Shown: positions 9,998 through 18,297, counted from the first letter of the stretch. The stretch is 64,000 nt of DNA from CAVZMI01 sp050011775 (GCA_050011775.1 JBEKIL010000005.1:62001-126000), one strand, 5' to 3'. Notes: generated by a model not told the origin, from the sequence alone. Numbers and translations: made by a program.

Positions 9998-10218
9998 GCA
10001 CCCCTACAGGGTGCAGAAGTAACTTGCTTTTGACATTTCTTGGGATTTCATCCCAAGCCGAAGTATCCGACCCTTACAGGGTCTGAATGTAATATAATTT
10101 TTGAATTTTTCAGTATGGATATGCCTTTAAAACCACCCCAAGGGGGTGGGATATGTCCGCAAGGGGCGTAGCCCCTTGAATCTTAAAAGAATGGACGTCA
10201 AAAAAACCCTGAAGGGGT
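9998..10218. repeat. Cluster of six short palindromes (REP-like)
   Basis: Six perfect or near-perfect palindromes lie in 220 bases: 9998-10014 (GCACCCCTACAGGGTGC), 10039-10057 (CTTGGGA/TCCCAAG), 10069-10083 (GACCCTTACAGGGTC), 10133-10149 (CCACCCC/GGGGGTGG), 10161-10177 (AAGGGGCGTAGCCCCTT) and 10207-10218 (ACCCTGAAGGGG). Several share the core CCC-TACA-GGG or CCCTGAAGGG. This resembles REP-type intergenic elements. They fill the 576-base gap between convergent genes, where they could also act as transcription stops. Confidence 0.6.
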
Positions 10219-10375
10219 GAGATATTTCTCAAGGCAGATCATTAATCATATTTTCATTCTTGAATGATACTTTCTACCATGTTTTGGACAGCACTGATTA
10301 AATCTAATGACTAAAAAGACCGGAGCATGTGGATTGACTTCGGGCCTTTACATAGATACTTAAACAAAGGATAAG

Positions 10376-11518
10376 TTAGAGCACCCCATTTTTCTTTAAC
10401 ACATCTTTAGCGATAACCAGACGCTGGATTTCGCTTGTCCCCTCGAAGATTCTATTGATACGGGCATCACGATAAAAACGTTCAATCGGCAGCTCGCGCG
10501 AATATCCCATTCCACCATGGATCTGGACAGCCAGATCGGCGATTTTATCGACTGCTTCAGAGCAGAAGAGTTTCACTATGGCCGATTGGCGTGAAACCGA
10601 CTTCCCGGCATCGTACATTGCTGCAGTACGGTACACCATTGAATCCATAGCATATATCGCTACAGCAATATCGGCAAGCATGAATTGAACCGCTTGAAAA
10701 TGGGCGATGGGTTCATCGAACTGTTTTCGCTCTTTCGCATACCGCGTCGAGAGTTCAAGTAATTCTCTACAACCTCCAAGACATGCGGCTCCCAACCCCA
10801 GCCGTCCTGCATCGAGAGTCTTCATTGCAATAAGAAATCCCCTTCCATCGTCGCCGATGATATTTTCTTTGGGGATACGGACGTTATCAAAAGTGAGGGC
10901 AGATGTATGGCTGCCGCGGATCCCCATTTTCTTCTCCGGCGGTCCTGCGGAAAAACCGGGAGTCTTTGTATCAACGACAAATCCAGTGATTCCGCGTTCA
11001 GTCCGGGCAAACATTGAAATCACATCGGCTATTCCTCCATTGGTAATCCAGAGTTTCTCTCCGTTGATAACCCACTCATTTCCATCGAGTTTAGCCCGTG
11101 TACGCAGATTGAACGAATCCGAACCGGCAAGGGCTTCGGTGAGTGCAAACGCGCCGATCATTTTCCCTTCTGCAAGCGGCACCAGATATTTCTTTTTCAG
11201 TTGTTCACTCCCGCCGATATAAATCGCATTGGCTCCGATCGATTGATGTGCACCTATGAAAGTCGCAGTTGATAAACATCCGCGGCCAATTTCTTCCTGG
11301 GTGATGCAGTAGCCAACTTCACCGAATCCCCCTCCACCGTATTCTGCCGGGAAGACCGCACCCATGAGACCCATTTCCCCCAACTTCTTAATCAATTCCG
11401 CGGGGATATGTTCTTCTTCATCAATTTTTTGGGCGATCGGCTTGATTTCAGCGTTGGTAAATTCTCGGACAGTTTCCCGAAGCATTTTTTGTTCTTCCGT
11501 GAACTCGAATTCGATCAT
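10376..11518 (-). CDS. Acyl-CoA dehydrogenase
   Basis: A 380-residue FAD-dependent acyl-CoA dehydrogenase, which forms the 2,3-double bond of acyl-CoA thioesters and passes electrons to electron-transfer flavoprotein. The family pattern is complete: N-terminal helical domain (FTEEQKMLRETVREF), middle beta domain (FALTEALAGSDSFNLRT; GEKLWITNGGIADV) and C-terminal domain with IHGGMGYSRELPIERFYRDA and FEGTSEIQR, which holds the usual catalytic Glu. The ATG at 11518 was chosen for GGAG eight bases upstream; a TTG two codons earlier is possible. It is probably cotranscribed with the reductase upstream (105-base gap). Chain-length class cannot be read with confidence, but it is closest to short/medium-chain types. 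Confidence 0.92.
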   Translation of the reverse strand: MIEFEFTEEQKMLRETVREFTNAEIKPIAQKIDEEEHIPAELIKKLGEMGLMGAVFPAEYGGGGFGEVGYCITQEEIGRGCLSTATFIGAHQSIGANAIYIGGSEQLKKKYLVPLAEGKMIGAFALTEALAGSDSFNLRTRAKLDGNEWVINGEKLWITNGGIADVISMFARTERGITGFVVDTKTPGFSAGPPEKKMGIRGSHTSALTFDNVRIPKENIIGDDGRGFLIAMKTLDAGRLGLGAACLGGCRELLELSTRYAKERKQFDEPIAHFQAVQFMLADIAVAIYAMDSMVYRTAAMYDAGKSVSRQSAIVKLFCSEAVDKIADLAVQIHGGMGYSRELPIERFYRDARINRIFEGTSEIQRLVIAKDVLKKNGVL

Positions 11519-11623
11519 TGGCAAATCTCCATTTTGTTGCGGTAGATTGTTCTATTTATTGAATTATGGCCTTATATGAACCCCTTTGTGCCTCCCTTTT
11601 CTTTACGAGGGATAGTTACACTT

Positions 11624-12454
11624 TTACTGTTTCATGTTAAGAAAACCGACTACATCTTCCCCTCCATCGACATGAATTACATTTCCTGAGATCCACCCTG
11701 CTCCTTCCTGATACAACAGAGCAATAGCTTTTGCGACATCTTCCGGTACTGTTAAACGCATTCCCGGATTTTTCATCCTGGCATATTCTATCATCCTGTC
11801 GCTTCCCGGGATCTTGCGGAGAGCCGGGGTAATGGTCACACCGGCAAGGATGGCATTTGCGGTGATTCCCATCGGTCCAAGCTCCATCGCCAGTTGCCGG
11901 ATATGCGATTCCAGAGCTGCTTTAGCTGCCGATATTGCACCATAATACGGCATCACGGTATGGCCGCCTGAGCTCGTCATGGCAAATATCCGTCCACCTC
12001 GTTTTATTAATTTATGATTCACAAGACCCTGAGTCCAATACACAAGACTGTTAGCCATTACATCCAGTGTCATCTCCAGCTGTGCCTGATTCACTGCATC
12101 TTCGGCCTTCTTTGCAATAAACGGTTTAAGTGAGCCGAAGGCCAGTGAATGAAGGAAAACGCGGATGCTCCCTGAACCGGATTCGTTTAAGCGCTCCACC
12201 ATATCATCAATTGTTTCCTCACGCTTGATTGTGTCGGCTGCATTTATATTATAGAAAACAGCTTTACTTCCCGTTTGTCTGATATCTCTGATAACCCGCT
12301 CAACATTGCGCATCGTTGCCTGACGGTCAAGGTGCACACCGAAAATATTTAATCCTAATTTTGCAAGTTCAACAGCGACCGCTCCGCCAAATCCACTTGA
12401 AGCACCCAATATCAATGCCCAGTCAGATCTCTTTTGCCTGCCCTCAGCACTCAT
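11624..12454 (-). CDS. Short-chain dehydrogenase, FabL-like enoyl-ACP reductase
   Basis: A 276-residue Rossmann-fold oxidoreductase. The nucleotide site is GASSGFG near residue 18. The catalytic tyrosine and lysine are spaced YGAISAAK, that is Tyr-x6-Lys, as in enoyl-ACP reductases FabI and FabL rather than the Tyr-x3-Lys of classical SDRs. HSLAFG also matches the enoyl reductase pattern. The glycine motif is the classical SDR type, which favours FabL (enoyl-ACP reductase III). This would reduce trans-2-enoyl-ACP in fatty-acid synthesis. The pairing with an acyl-CoA dehydrogenase leaves room for a CoA-linked role. Confidence 0.8.
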   Translation of the reverse strand: MSAEGRQKRSDWALILGASSGFGGAVAVELAKLGLNIFGVHLDRQATMRNVERVIRDIRQTGSKAVFYNINAADTIKREETIDDMVERLNESGSGSIRVFLHSLAFGSLKPFIAKKAEDAVNQAQLEMTLDVMANSLVYWTQGLVNHKLIKRGGRIFAMTSSGGHTVMPYYGAISAAKAALESHIRQLAMELGPMGITANAILAGVTITPALRKIPGSDRMIEYARMKNPGMRLTVPEDVAKAIALLYQEGAGWISGNVIHVDGGEDVVGFLNMKQ

Positions 12455-12670
12455 TATCTCTCCTTCCTCCTATGGCACTTAACTATATAATTTAATAAAA
12501 ATAAGGAATTTTTAAAGAAAAACAATAGCTTTCAGATGAAACCGCTCTAATCATCAATAAGTGAAGCATTTAAATATTCACGTTGTGTTTATAACTCCAG
12601 TGAAATACTTGTTATTTTATAATATTTGTGTTGAACTTATTTCGTTTTGTGTATATTGGAATTATTCAGC

Positions 12671-12698
12671 GGCGCAGGATATGCGCCATCCGTTAAAC
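12671..12698 (+). repeat. attC-like 3' end (hairpin plus GTTAAAC core)
   Basis: An inverted repeat GGCGCA/TGCGCC (12671-12676 and 12682-12687) is followed by GTTAAAC at 12692-12698, an exact fit to the integron attC R' consensus GTTRRRY. The next small gene starts 35 bases on, as expected for a gene cassette. I could not find a convincing matching R'' half upstream. Confidence 0.45.
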
Positions 12699-12732
12699 AA
12701 CAGTGCTTGGCGTGAGAAAGGATACCACAGAA

Positions 12733-13110
12733 ATGAACATATTCACCAAACTCTTCGGAAGAAAACAGGGTAGAGCAGTTTTCGTACTTGGCGTCAGCTC
12801 CAATGAAAAGGCTTTAGAGGCTTTGAGTTCCTTATCTTTTTCTAAACGCGATGGCGACGACATTCGTTGGCCTTCAGACATAAAGGCCGATGTCTTCATT
12901 GACAAGGGCGGTGCCGGTGTTTTGATAATCTTGAAGGGAAATTTCTCTAAAGCTCAGCAGGATGAAGTCAAAAAACTAGGCAAGTATGAAGAGCCGCGTT
13001 TGAAGGATTTTGTCGCAAAGGTTGTAGCGGGCGGGGCTATGGGTGCGATTAAGTCGGGAGGAGGAGGAGTTATCCACGTACTTACCAAGAAGTATTCGGA
13101 AACGCTGTAG
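12733..13110 (+). CDS. Hypothetical protein, 125 residues, cassette-like setting
   Basis: I do not recognise this protein. It is soluble, with no signal peptide or membrane helix, and mixed alpha/beta in appearance (AVFVLGVSSNEKALEALSS; ADVFIDKGGAGVLIILKG), ending in a glycine-rich segment (GGAMGAIKSGGGG). The ATG at 12733 is preferred; AAAGGA lies 11 bases before it and no better site exists for the in-frame ATG at 12703. It stands alone between attC-like sequences at 12671-12698 and 13172-13229, the usual position for an integron cassette gene. Confidence 0.6.
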   Translation: MNIFTKLFGRKQGRAVFVLGVSSNEKALEALSSLSFSKRDGDDIRWPSDIKADVFIDKGGAGVLIILKGNFSKAQQDEVKKLGKYEEPRLKDFVAKVVAGGAMGAIKSGGGGVIHVLTKKYSETL

Positions 13111-13171
13111 CGTATGTATTATGGATGAACTATAAATGAAGAAACACGAATCAAGGTTGTTATACAGAAAC

Positions 13172-13229
13172 GATATAAACACTAGTTAGGGTGCACGAAT
13201 TATTTATAGTGTTATTATAAAAGTTATGC
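13172..13229 (+). repeat. attC-like recombination site
   Basis: AACACTA (13178-13184) pairs perfectly with TAGTGTT (13207-13213), giving the L''/L' stem. GTTATGC (13223-13229) fits a common R' core, and ATATAAAC just before the left arm is a weak R''. The 58-base span is normal for attC. It lies between two small plus-strand genes. Confidence 0.45.
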
Positions 13230-13312
13230 GTAATAGCCGCCAGCAAGAATACAAATGAGAAAGTACTAAACTCAAGTCTTCTAAATCTAATCATTTTGAA
13301 ACGGAGAATACT

Positions 13313-13492
13313 GTGAAAATCATTATAAGAAATATTGCCATCATGGTAGTGTTCTGTGCTGTAGGATTAACATTTTTTACAGAGAATGTAAGGACAGTGC
13401 AATTCCTCGGAATTTTTGTATGCGGAGTGGCCGTTGGTGCTTCGCTGGCAAGTATGATCGCTGCACTCAGAGCAAAACAGAAAACAGAATAA
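13313..13492 (+). CDS. Small membrane protein, 59 residues, GTG start
   Basis: This short gene starts with GTG at 13313, with GGAG seven bases upstream (13302-13305), and ends with TAA at 13490-13492. It encodes two hydrophobic segments: residues 6-23 (RNIAIMVVFCAVGLTFF) and about 31-50 (FLGIFVCGVAVGASLASM), then a charged tail (RAKQKTE). I do not recognise a family. Two-helix proteins of this size are common in gene cassettes. It is flanked by attC-like sequences at 13172-13229 and from 13546. Confidence 0.6.
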   Translation: MKIIIRNIAIMVVFCAVGLTFFTENVRTVQFLGIFVCGVAVGASLASMIAALRAKQKTE

Positions 13493-13545
13493 GTTTTCAA
13501 GATGATATTCAATACTGGTTGTCAATTGGATATTCTACTGTGTGT

Positions 13546-13993
13546 GTTCTAACAAGCGGCTCAAGCCCCGATAAATCCCACTGGATTACGTGGGACCGTA
13601 AATCTCACTGGGCCCCACAAAGAACGTGGGACGGAAAAGAACGGAGCACGGAACGTGAGACGGAAATCCCACTGGACAGCGTGGGACGTAAAAAAACGAA
13701 ACGCTAAACATGGAAGCATCGGGGCAAGCCCCTCGATCAACTCGGGGCGAACGGAATGAGCCCGCCTGCGTTCCGATTCAAATCGGAACTTCAGCGGATA
13801 AATACGTTAAGCATGGCTTGCAGAGGTTTCGGTTCTTAATAATAAACTTTTCATTATGAACTTATCCCGTGTAGTACAACTTGAAAGTATTCAGTGGCGT
13901 AGCTCCCGCTTCAGCGGGATCCTCGATTCGATCACGACGTAGCTGAGAATCGCTACGTCTGTCGAATCGGGATTAGCCACCATTCGTTAGGGC
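13546..13993 (+). repeat. attC-like boundaries enclosing dense palindromes, no gene
   Basis: The left end GTTCTAACAAGCGGCTCAAG (from 13546) is a typical attC R''/L'' start. GTTAAGC at 13806-13812 is an exact R' core and GTTAGGG at 13986-13992 a second. In between are inverted repeats built from ATCCCACTG and GTGGGAC (13576-13682), a CCGATTCAAATCGG palindrome near 13772 and CGATTCG/CGAATCG arms near 13923 and 13963. The stretch is too long for one attC (normally 57-150 bases), so it is probably two or more sites with non-coding cassettes. I see no gene in it. Confidence 0.4.
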
Positions 13994-14003
13994 CCACCCA
14001 CTT

Positions 14004-14630
14004 ATGAATCAAAATTTTAATCCATTGAACCCGCCATACTGGCAATATTTTTTGGCAATGGAAGATGATTTGTCAAGAGCAAGCCGGTTCGTAGAATTTG
14101 TAACTGAGAACCTTGGTGTCTATTCACTTGAATTTGCTAGGCTTTTACTTTCAAGTTCTTCGGAGATAGATGTAATCGCAAAGGAATTTTGCAAGTTATT
14201 GTCGTCAAATTCTAAATGCGATGATATAAATGATTATCAAACTATCATTCTTAAACATTATCCAATGTTTGCCACATTTGAAGTAAACATTCCTAGATTT
14301 AGCTTGAACGCAAAACCTTGGGACGAGTGGAATCGGGGTAGCAACTTGACTTGGTGGAAAGCGTATAATAACGTGAAACATGAGCGTTCCAAATACTATA
14401 ATGAAGCAACTCTTGGCAATTCTATCGATTCTGTCGCAGCCTTATTCACACTCTTGTTATATTATTATCGTCAACTTCAGCACCATATTGATAAAAGCGG
14501 TCGCATTGAAATATTTCTAAATCCTCCACCGAAATTATTTTCTTCATTGAAGTATTTATATTCAGATAAATCCATTCGAATATCGGCATTTGATTTACCA
14601 GATAAATATCTATATACTGGCACGCCTTAA
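14004..14630 (+). CDS. Hypothetical protein, 208 residues, cassette-borne
   Basis: A soluble, helical protein with no signal peptide. The most distinctive stretch is KPWDEW...LTWWKAYNNVKHER (about residues 108-135), followed by a helix holding ATLGNSIDSVAALFTLLLYY. The tryptophan-rich segment and the VKHER motif are similar to those in a family of unknown-function proteins often found in mobile regions, and they hint at a HEPN-like helical fold, but this is weak. The ATG follows an attC-like core (GTTAGGG at 13986-13992) by 11 bases. The stop codon lies inside a palindrome at 14624-14645. Both ends therefore look like cassette boundaries. Confidence 0.6.
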   Translation: MNQNFNPLNPPYWQYFLAMEDDLSRASRFVEFVTENLGVYSLEFARLLLSSSSEIDVIAKEFCKLLSSNSKCDDINDYQTIILKHYPMFATFEVNIPRFSLNAKPWDEWNRGSNLTWWKAYNNVKHERSKYYNEATLGNSIDSVAALFTLLLYYYRQLQHHIDKSGRIEIFLNPPPKLFSSLKYLYSDKSIRISAFDLPDKYLYTGTP

Positions 14631-14645
14631 CCGAGCGGTTATGGC
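14624..14645. repeat. Near-palindrome at gene end, attC-like cores
   Basis: GCCTTAACC (14624-14632) and GGTTATGGC (14637-14645) form a nine-base inverted repeat with one mismatch around GAGC, overlapping the TAA stop of the 14004 gene. The arms look like R'' and R' cores brought together, as at a collapsed or rearranged attC. From here to 14909 I see only a weak 32-codon frame near 14733 with no ribosome binding site. Confidence 0.4.
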
Positions 14646-14909
14646 TGATCTAATGAGCCCCGCGATCCCGCCTGCAATACAGCGGGACATCCACCAGACA
14701 AAGAACGAACAGATAAAGAACGCGAAAACACATGGGACAAAGCGAGAAGACTATTTTTGATAAGGCGGTTAAAGACTTGAGGTCTGCCATGGGCAAGAAT
14801 CTAAATGGAGCCTGGAAAATTAGCATATGAGAAGAATATAGGTAGCAAAGAAGCTGCTGCTCTGACAAATATAGAAATTCATGATAGATATTTTCCGAAA
14901 GGAGAAATT

Positions 14910-16202
14910 GTGAAAAATAAACTTTTCTTATTGCTATGTTTTTTTTCACTGCCATTATATTCACAAACTAAGACCTTTGTTCGAGAGTACACGTACACTG
15001 CTGGAGAGGCAGACAGCAAGATTACATCTCGCTCAATAGCACTGGATCAGGTAAAAAGAATTTTGCTTGAAGAGATCGGCGTTTATCTGCAGAGCACGTT
15101 TGAGACGACCAAAGAAGAAAAGAACAACGTTTTGACGGAACTTACAAAAGAGCAAATACAGAGCATTACCGCTGGGGTTACTGAAACAAAGATTCTTGAA
15201 GAGAAATGGAATGGCGTTACATATTACATTAAGGCCTCAATTACCGTAAATACCGATGATTTTTCAAATAATATTGCACGCATATCAAACGACAAGAGCA
15301 ATCTCAAGGAACTTGAAGAAGCAACACGTAGAGCGTATGAAGCTAATATAGAAATTGACCGACTGCGTAAACAGCTTGCTGCCGAAAAAGATGAAAACCA
15401 AAGGCTTAAGACTCAGAAAGAATATGCCACTGCCGCAAATTCGCTCTCTGCCAGCGATTGGTTTCAAAAAGGTTATAACGCATATGAAGCGAAAGATATT
15501 GATAACGCAATTGTTTTCTTCAAAAAAGCGATTGACCTCGATCCGAAGTATGCAAAGGCTTATAATGGTTTAGGAAACGCCTACTACGGCAAAGCGAATT
15601 ACGACAAGGCCATGTCACTCTGGGAAAAAGCGATTGAACTCGATCCGAAGTATGCAGCAGCTTACAATAATTTAGGAAACGCCTACAAAGACAAAGGTAA
15701 TTACGACAAGGCTATTCCACTCTACGAAAAATCGATTGAGCTTGATTCGAATTTTGCAGCAGCTTACAACAATTTAGGACTCGCCTACGTAGACAAAGGG
15801 AATTATGACAAAGCCATGTCACTCTACGAAAAAGCGATTGAGCTCGATCCGAAAGATGCAGTGGCCTATTATAATTTAGGAAACGCTTACTACGACAAAG
15901 GGAATCATGACAAGGCCATGTCACTTTACGAAAAAGCGATTGAGCTCGATCCGAAGTGTGTAGTAGCTTACGATAATTTAGGACTCGCCTACTACGACAA
16001 AGGGAATTACGACAAAGCTATTCCACTCTACGAAAAAGCTATTGAGCTCGATTCGAAGGATGCGTGGGTTTACTATAACTTAGGAAACGCCTACGGCAAA
16101 AAAAGAAATACAGAAAAGAAAATTGAATGTTATATGAAAGCAGCTCAACTTGGAAATACTGATGCTCAAAGCTGGCTTAAACAAAACGGTTATACTTGGT
16201 AA
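14910..16202 (+). CDS. Secreted TPR-repeat protein
   Basis: A 430-residue protein from a GTG at 14910, chosen because AAAGGAG lies five bases upstream and a signal peptide follows at once (KNKLFLLLCFFSLPLYSQ). Residues 20-150 form an N-terminal domain (RSIALDQVKRILLEEIGVYL) seen in other secreted TPR proteins of unknown role. A short coiled coil (about 150-175, IEIDRLRKQLAAEKDENQRL) leads into about seven TPR units, 34 residues each (YNNLGNAYKDKGNYDKAIPL). TPR arrays bind proteins; no partner is apparent. The repeats are nearly identical at DNA level, so copy number may vary. Confidence 0.8.
   Translation: MKNKLFLLLCFFSLPLYSQTKTFVREYTYTAGEADSKITSRSIALDQVKRILLEEIGVYLQSTFETTKEEKNNVLTELTKEQIQSITAGVTETKILEEKWNGVTYYIKASITVNTDDFSNNIARISNDKSNLKELEEATRRAYEANIEIDRLRKQLAAEKDENQRLKTQKEYATAANSLSASDWFQKGYNAYEAKDIDNAIVFFKKAIDLDPKYAKAYNGLGNAYYGKANYDKAMSLWEKAIELDPKYAAAYNNLGNAYKDKGNYDKAIPLYEKSIELDSNFAAAYNNLGLAYVDKGNYDKAMSLYEKAIELDPKDAVAYYNLGNAYYDKGNHDKAMSLYEKAIELDPKCVVAYDNLGLAYYDKGNYDKAIPLYEKAIELDSKDAWVYYNLGNAYGKKRNTEKKIECYMKAAQLGNTDAQSWLKQNGYTW
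15549..16160 (+). repeat. 102-base tandem coding repeats (TPR units)
   Basis: Six direct repeats of exactly 102 bases start at 15549, 15651, 15753, 15855, 15957 and 16059, each encoding one TPR. They share long blocks such as AACGCCTACTACG and AAAGCGATTGAGCTCGAT. High identity between units suggests recent expansion by slippage or unequal recombination. Confidence 0.85.
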
Positions 16203-16260
16203 ACCAAGGAAGATGAGGAATAGTTATTCTACAACTTCTGTGAATTTATATAGCTAGATT

Positions 16261-16398
16261 TCACGACAACACACCCCCCAGCAGCGCCATTCGTACATAA
16301 ATTCCGTTACGTGCCTGTCGGAAATATGCCGCCCGTGAATCGCCATCGACCTCAGGAAAGATTTCGTTCAATCGTGGAAGAGGATGCATGATGAAGTT
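16261..16398 (-). pseudogene. Remnant of aspartate carbamoyltransferase, C-terminal end
   Basis: Directly after the carbamate kinase stop, and in the same frame, 45 sense codons and a TGA read as the last part of an E. coli-type aspartate carbamoyltransferase: MHPLPRLNEIF, then VDGDSRAAYFRQ, then NGIYVRMALLGGVLS. HPLPR is the active-site loop of that family. The upstream 260 or so residues are missing, so it cannot be functional. The complete pyrB at 36557 carries HPGPINRG instead, so this came from another subfamily. A translated 42-residue peptide from the ATG at 16389 is possible but unlikely to matter. Confidence 0.75.
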
Positions 16399-17364
16399 TC
16401 ATTTGTCATTCCTCTCAAGGGTAATCCGTGTACCGGCTTTTCGTTGTAACGCTGCAGATAATTTTTCCGGGGATGTAATAATGACTTCACGCCCGCCATG
16501 CTCTAGAAAATCGATTGCTGCCTCGATCTTCGGCCCCATACTGCCCGGAGGGAAATGTCCTTCCGCCATGTACTTTTTAGCTTCCAAGACCGTCAAGCTA
16601 TCGAGGAGTTTCTGGCCTGAAGTTTTATAATGCAGTGCAACCCGTTCGACATCGGTTGAAATGACAAAGCTTGCTACTCCAAGTTGTCTGGCCAACAAAG
16701 CTGATGCACGATCCTTATCGATCACCGCTTCCAATCCGTAAAACCACCCGTCATTACGCCGGACCACGGGGATTCCACCTCCGCCGGCTGCTATGACAAT
16801 TATGCCTGCATTAACGCATCGTTGAATTGCATCGATCTCGACAACCTCGACCGGTAGAGGTGACGGCACAATCCGCCGATATCCCCGTGCTGCATCTTCC
16901 ACCATAATCCATCCAAATTCCTGCCGTTTCTTTTCAGCTTCTTCAAACGAATAGAACGGGCCTATCGGCTTTGATGGATGGGTGAATGCCGGATCTGCTT
17001 CATCGACAATCATCTGTGTGATTACTGTTGCGATAGGAATACTGAGGTTCCGCCGTGCCATGACCCGCTGAAGCGAACTTTGCAGCATGTATCCGATGCT
17101 CCCCTGTGTATCCGCAACGCACACATCCAGCCGCGATGGGTAAACCTGAGGCTGCGCAAGTTCCGAGCGCAGAAGGGCCGCACCTACCTGCGGTCCGTTC
17201 CCGTGTGTAATAACGAGGTTGTATCCTTTTTCGACCACACCGACCAGATGCTCGCACGTCTGTTCGATATTCTCGAACTGTTCGGTAATCGTGCCTCGCT
17301 GGCCCGCCCGTGTGATTGAATTTCCACCAATCGCGACCAGGACGATAGGCGTTGCGGCGTTCAC
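16399..17364 (-). CDS. arcC: Carbamate kinase
   Basis: A 321-residue amino-acid-kinase family enzyme that interconverts carbamoyl phosphate plus ADP with carbamate plus ATP. It shows the N-terminal VAIGGNSI, THGNGPQVG, the central VIAAGGGGIPVV and the C-terminal HFPPGSMGPKIEAAIDF, all signatures of carbamate kinase. Translation starts at a GTG three bases after the ornithine carbamoyltransferase stop, so the two are translationally coupled. Together they could break citrulline down to ornithine, CO2, ammonia and ATP; no arginine deiminase gene is in the window. The stop is followed in frame by an aspartate carbamoyltransferase remnant. Confidence 0.93.
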   Translation of the reverse strand: MNAATPIVLVAIGGNSITRAGQRGTITEQFENIEQTCEHLVGVVEKGYNLVITHGNGPQVGAALLRSELAQPQVYPSRLDVCVADTQGSIGYMLQSSLQRVMARRNLSIPIATVITQMIVDEADPAFTHPSKPIGPFYSFEEAEKKRQEFGWIMVEDAARGYRRIVPSPLPVEVVEIDAIQRCVNAGIIVIAAGGGGIPVVRRNDGWFYGLEAVIDKDRASALLARQLGVASFVISTDVERVALHYKTSGQKLLDSLTVLEAKKYMAEGHFPPGSMGPKIEAAIDFLEHGGREVIITSPEKLSAALQRKAGTRITLERNDK

Positions 17365-17367
17365 ACT

Positions 17368-18291
17368 CTACCCTTTCATTAATTCATACATGATCGCTTT
17401 TTGGACGTGAAGTCGGTTCTCCGCCTCCTGGAACACAACCGATTGTGGTGAATCGATTACCTCGTCTGTGACTTCATCTCCCCGATGTGCAGGCAGGCAA
17501 TGCAAGAATATCGCATCGGGCTTTGCAAGTCTCATCACGTTACTATTCACCTGATAAGGCCTGAATATCCTGTCCCGGACTTCGGCTTCGGATTCCTGTC
17601 CCATGCTTGCCCAAACATCTGTATAGACAACGTCGGCATTCCGGACCGCTTCGGCAAGATCGTTAGTCACATTAATCGTAGCGCCGGTCAGCTTTGCATC
17701 GTCACGGGCGGCATCGACAATTTCTTTCTTCGGCTCGTATCCCTTTGGTGTAGCCACCCACACATGAGCGCCTACTTTTGCTCCGCCGAACATGAGAGAA
17801 TGCGACACATTGTTACCATCGCCGGCAAACGCGACCTTTAATCCCTTCAATGTCTTTTTAATTTCAAGCATCGTGAAATAATCGGCCATCGCCTGACAGG
17901 GATGGAGGAGATCTGTCAGCCCATTAATAACCGGGATCTTTGCGTAACGTGCCATATCGGTACAGATCGAATGGCCGAACGTCCGGATCATAATTCCATC
18001 GACCCACCGTTCGAGGTTCTTAGCAACATCATAGACAGATTCACGTTTTCCCAGACTGATATCGACAGGAGCAAGATATACGGCATGACCACCGAGCTGC
18101 TGAATGCCGACCTGGAACGTCACACGGGTCCGAAGCGACTGCTTCTCGAAAATCATCGCAAGCGTTTTGCCTCTGAGAACTGTCCAGTACGATGATTGAT
18201 TTGCTTTCATATCCTCCGCGATTGTAAAAAAATGCTGTATCTCATCGACGGTCCAATCATGAATCGATATAAAATCTTTCTTCACTGACAT
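17368..18291 (-). CDS. argF: Ornithine carbamoyltransferase
   Basis: A 307-residue transcarbamylase joining carbamoyl phosphate and ornithine to give citrulline, or the reverse in catabolism. The carbamoyl-phosphate loop is SLRTR at residues 52-56, where most family members have STRTR. HPCQ (LLHPCQAMADY) and the ornithine-binding HCLPAHRG near residue 263 are present, and the length is normal. It lies six bases after the COG2403-like gene and three before carbamate kinase. The tight link to carbamate kinase favours a catabolic role or another carbamoylated substrate, but the sequence alone does not exclude arginine synthesis. Confidence 0.88.
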   Translation of the reverse strand: MSVKKDFISIHDWTVDEIQHFFTIAEDMKANQSSYWTVLRGKTLAMIFEKQSLRTRVTFQVGIQQLGGHAVYLAPVDISLGKRESVYDVAKNLERWVDGIMIRTFGHSICTDMARYAKIPVINGLTDLLHPCQAMADYFTMLEIKKTLKGLKVAFAGDGNNVSHSLMFGGAKVGAHVWVATPKGYEPKKEIVDAARDDAKLTGATINVTNDLAEAVRNADVVYTDVWASMGQESEAEVRDRIFRPYQVNSNVMRLAKPDAIFLHCLPAHRGDEVTDEVIDSPQSVVFQEAENRLHVQKAIMYELMKG

Positions 18292-18297
18292 GATCTC

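Noticed and set aside
12671..14645. Complete integron
   Set aside because: No tyrosine-recombinase integrase gene is found on either strand, so only cassette-like remains can be claimed.
15549..16160. Regular repeats suggesting a CRISPR array
   Set aside because: The units are 102 bases, abut without unique spacers, and encode TPR motifs in one continuous frame.
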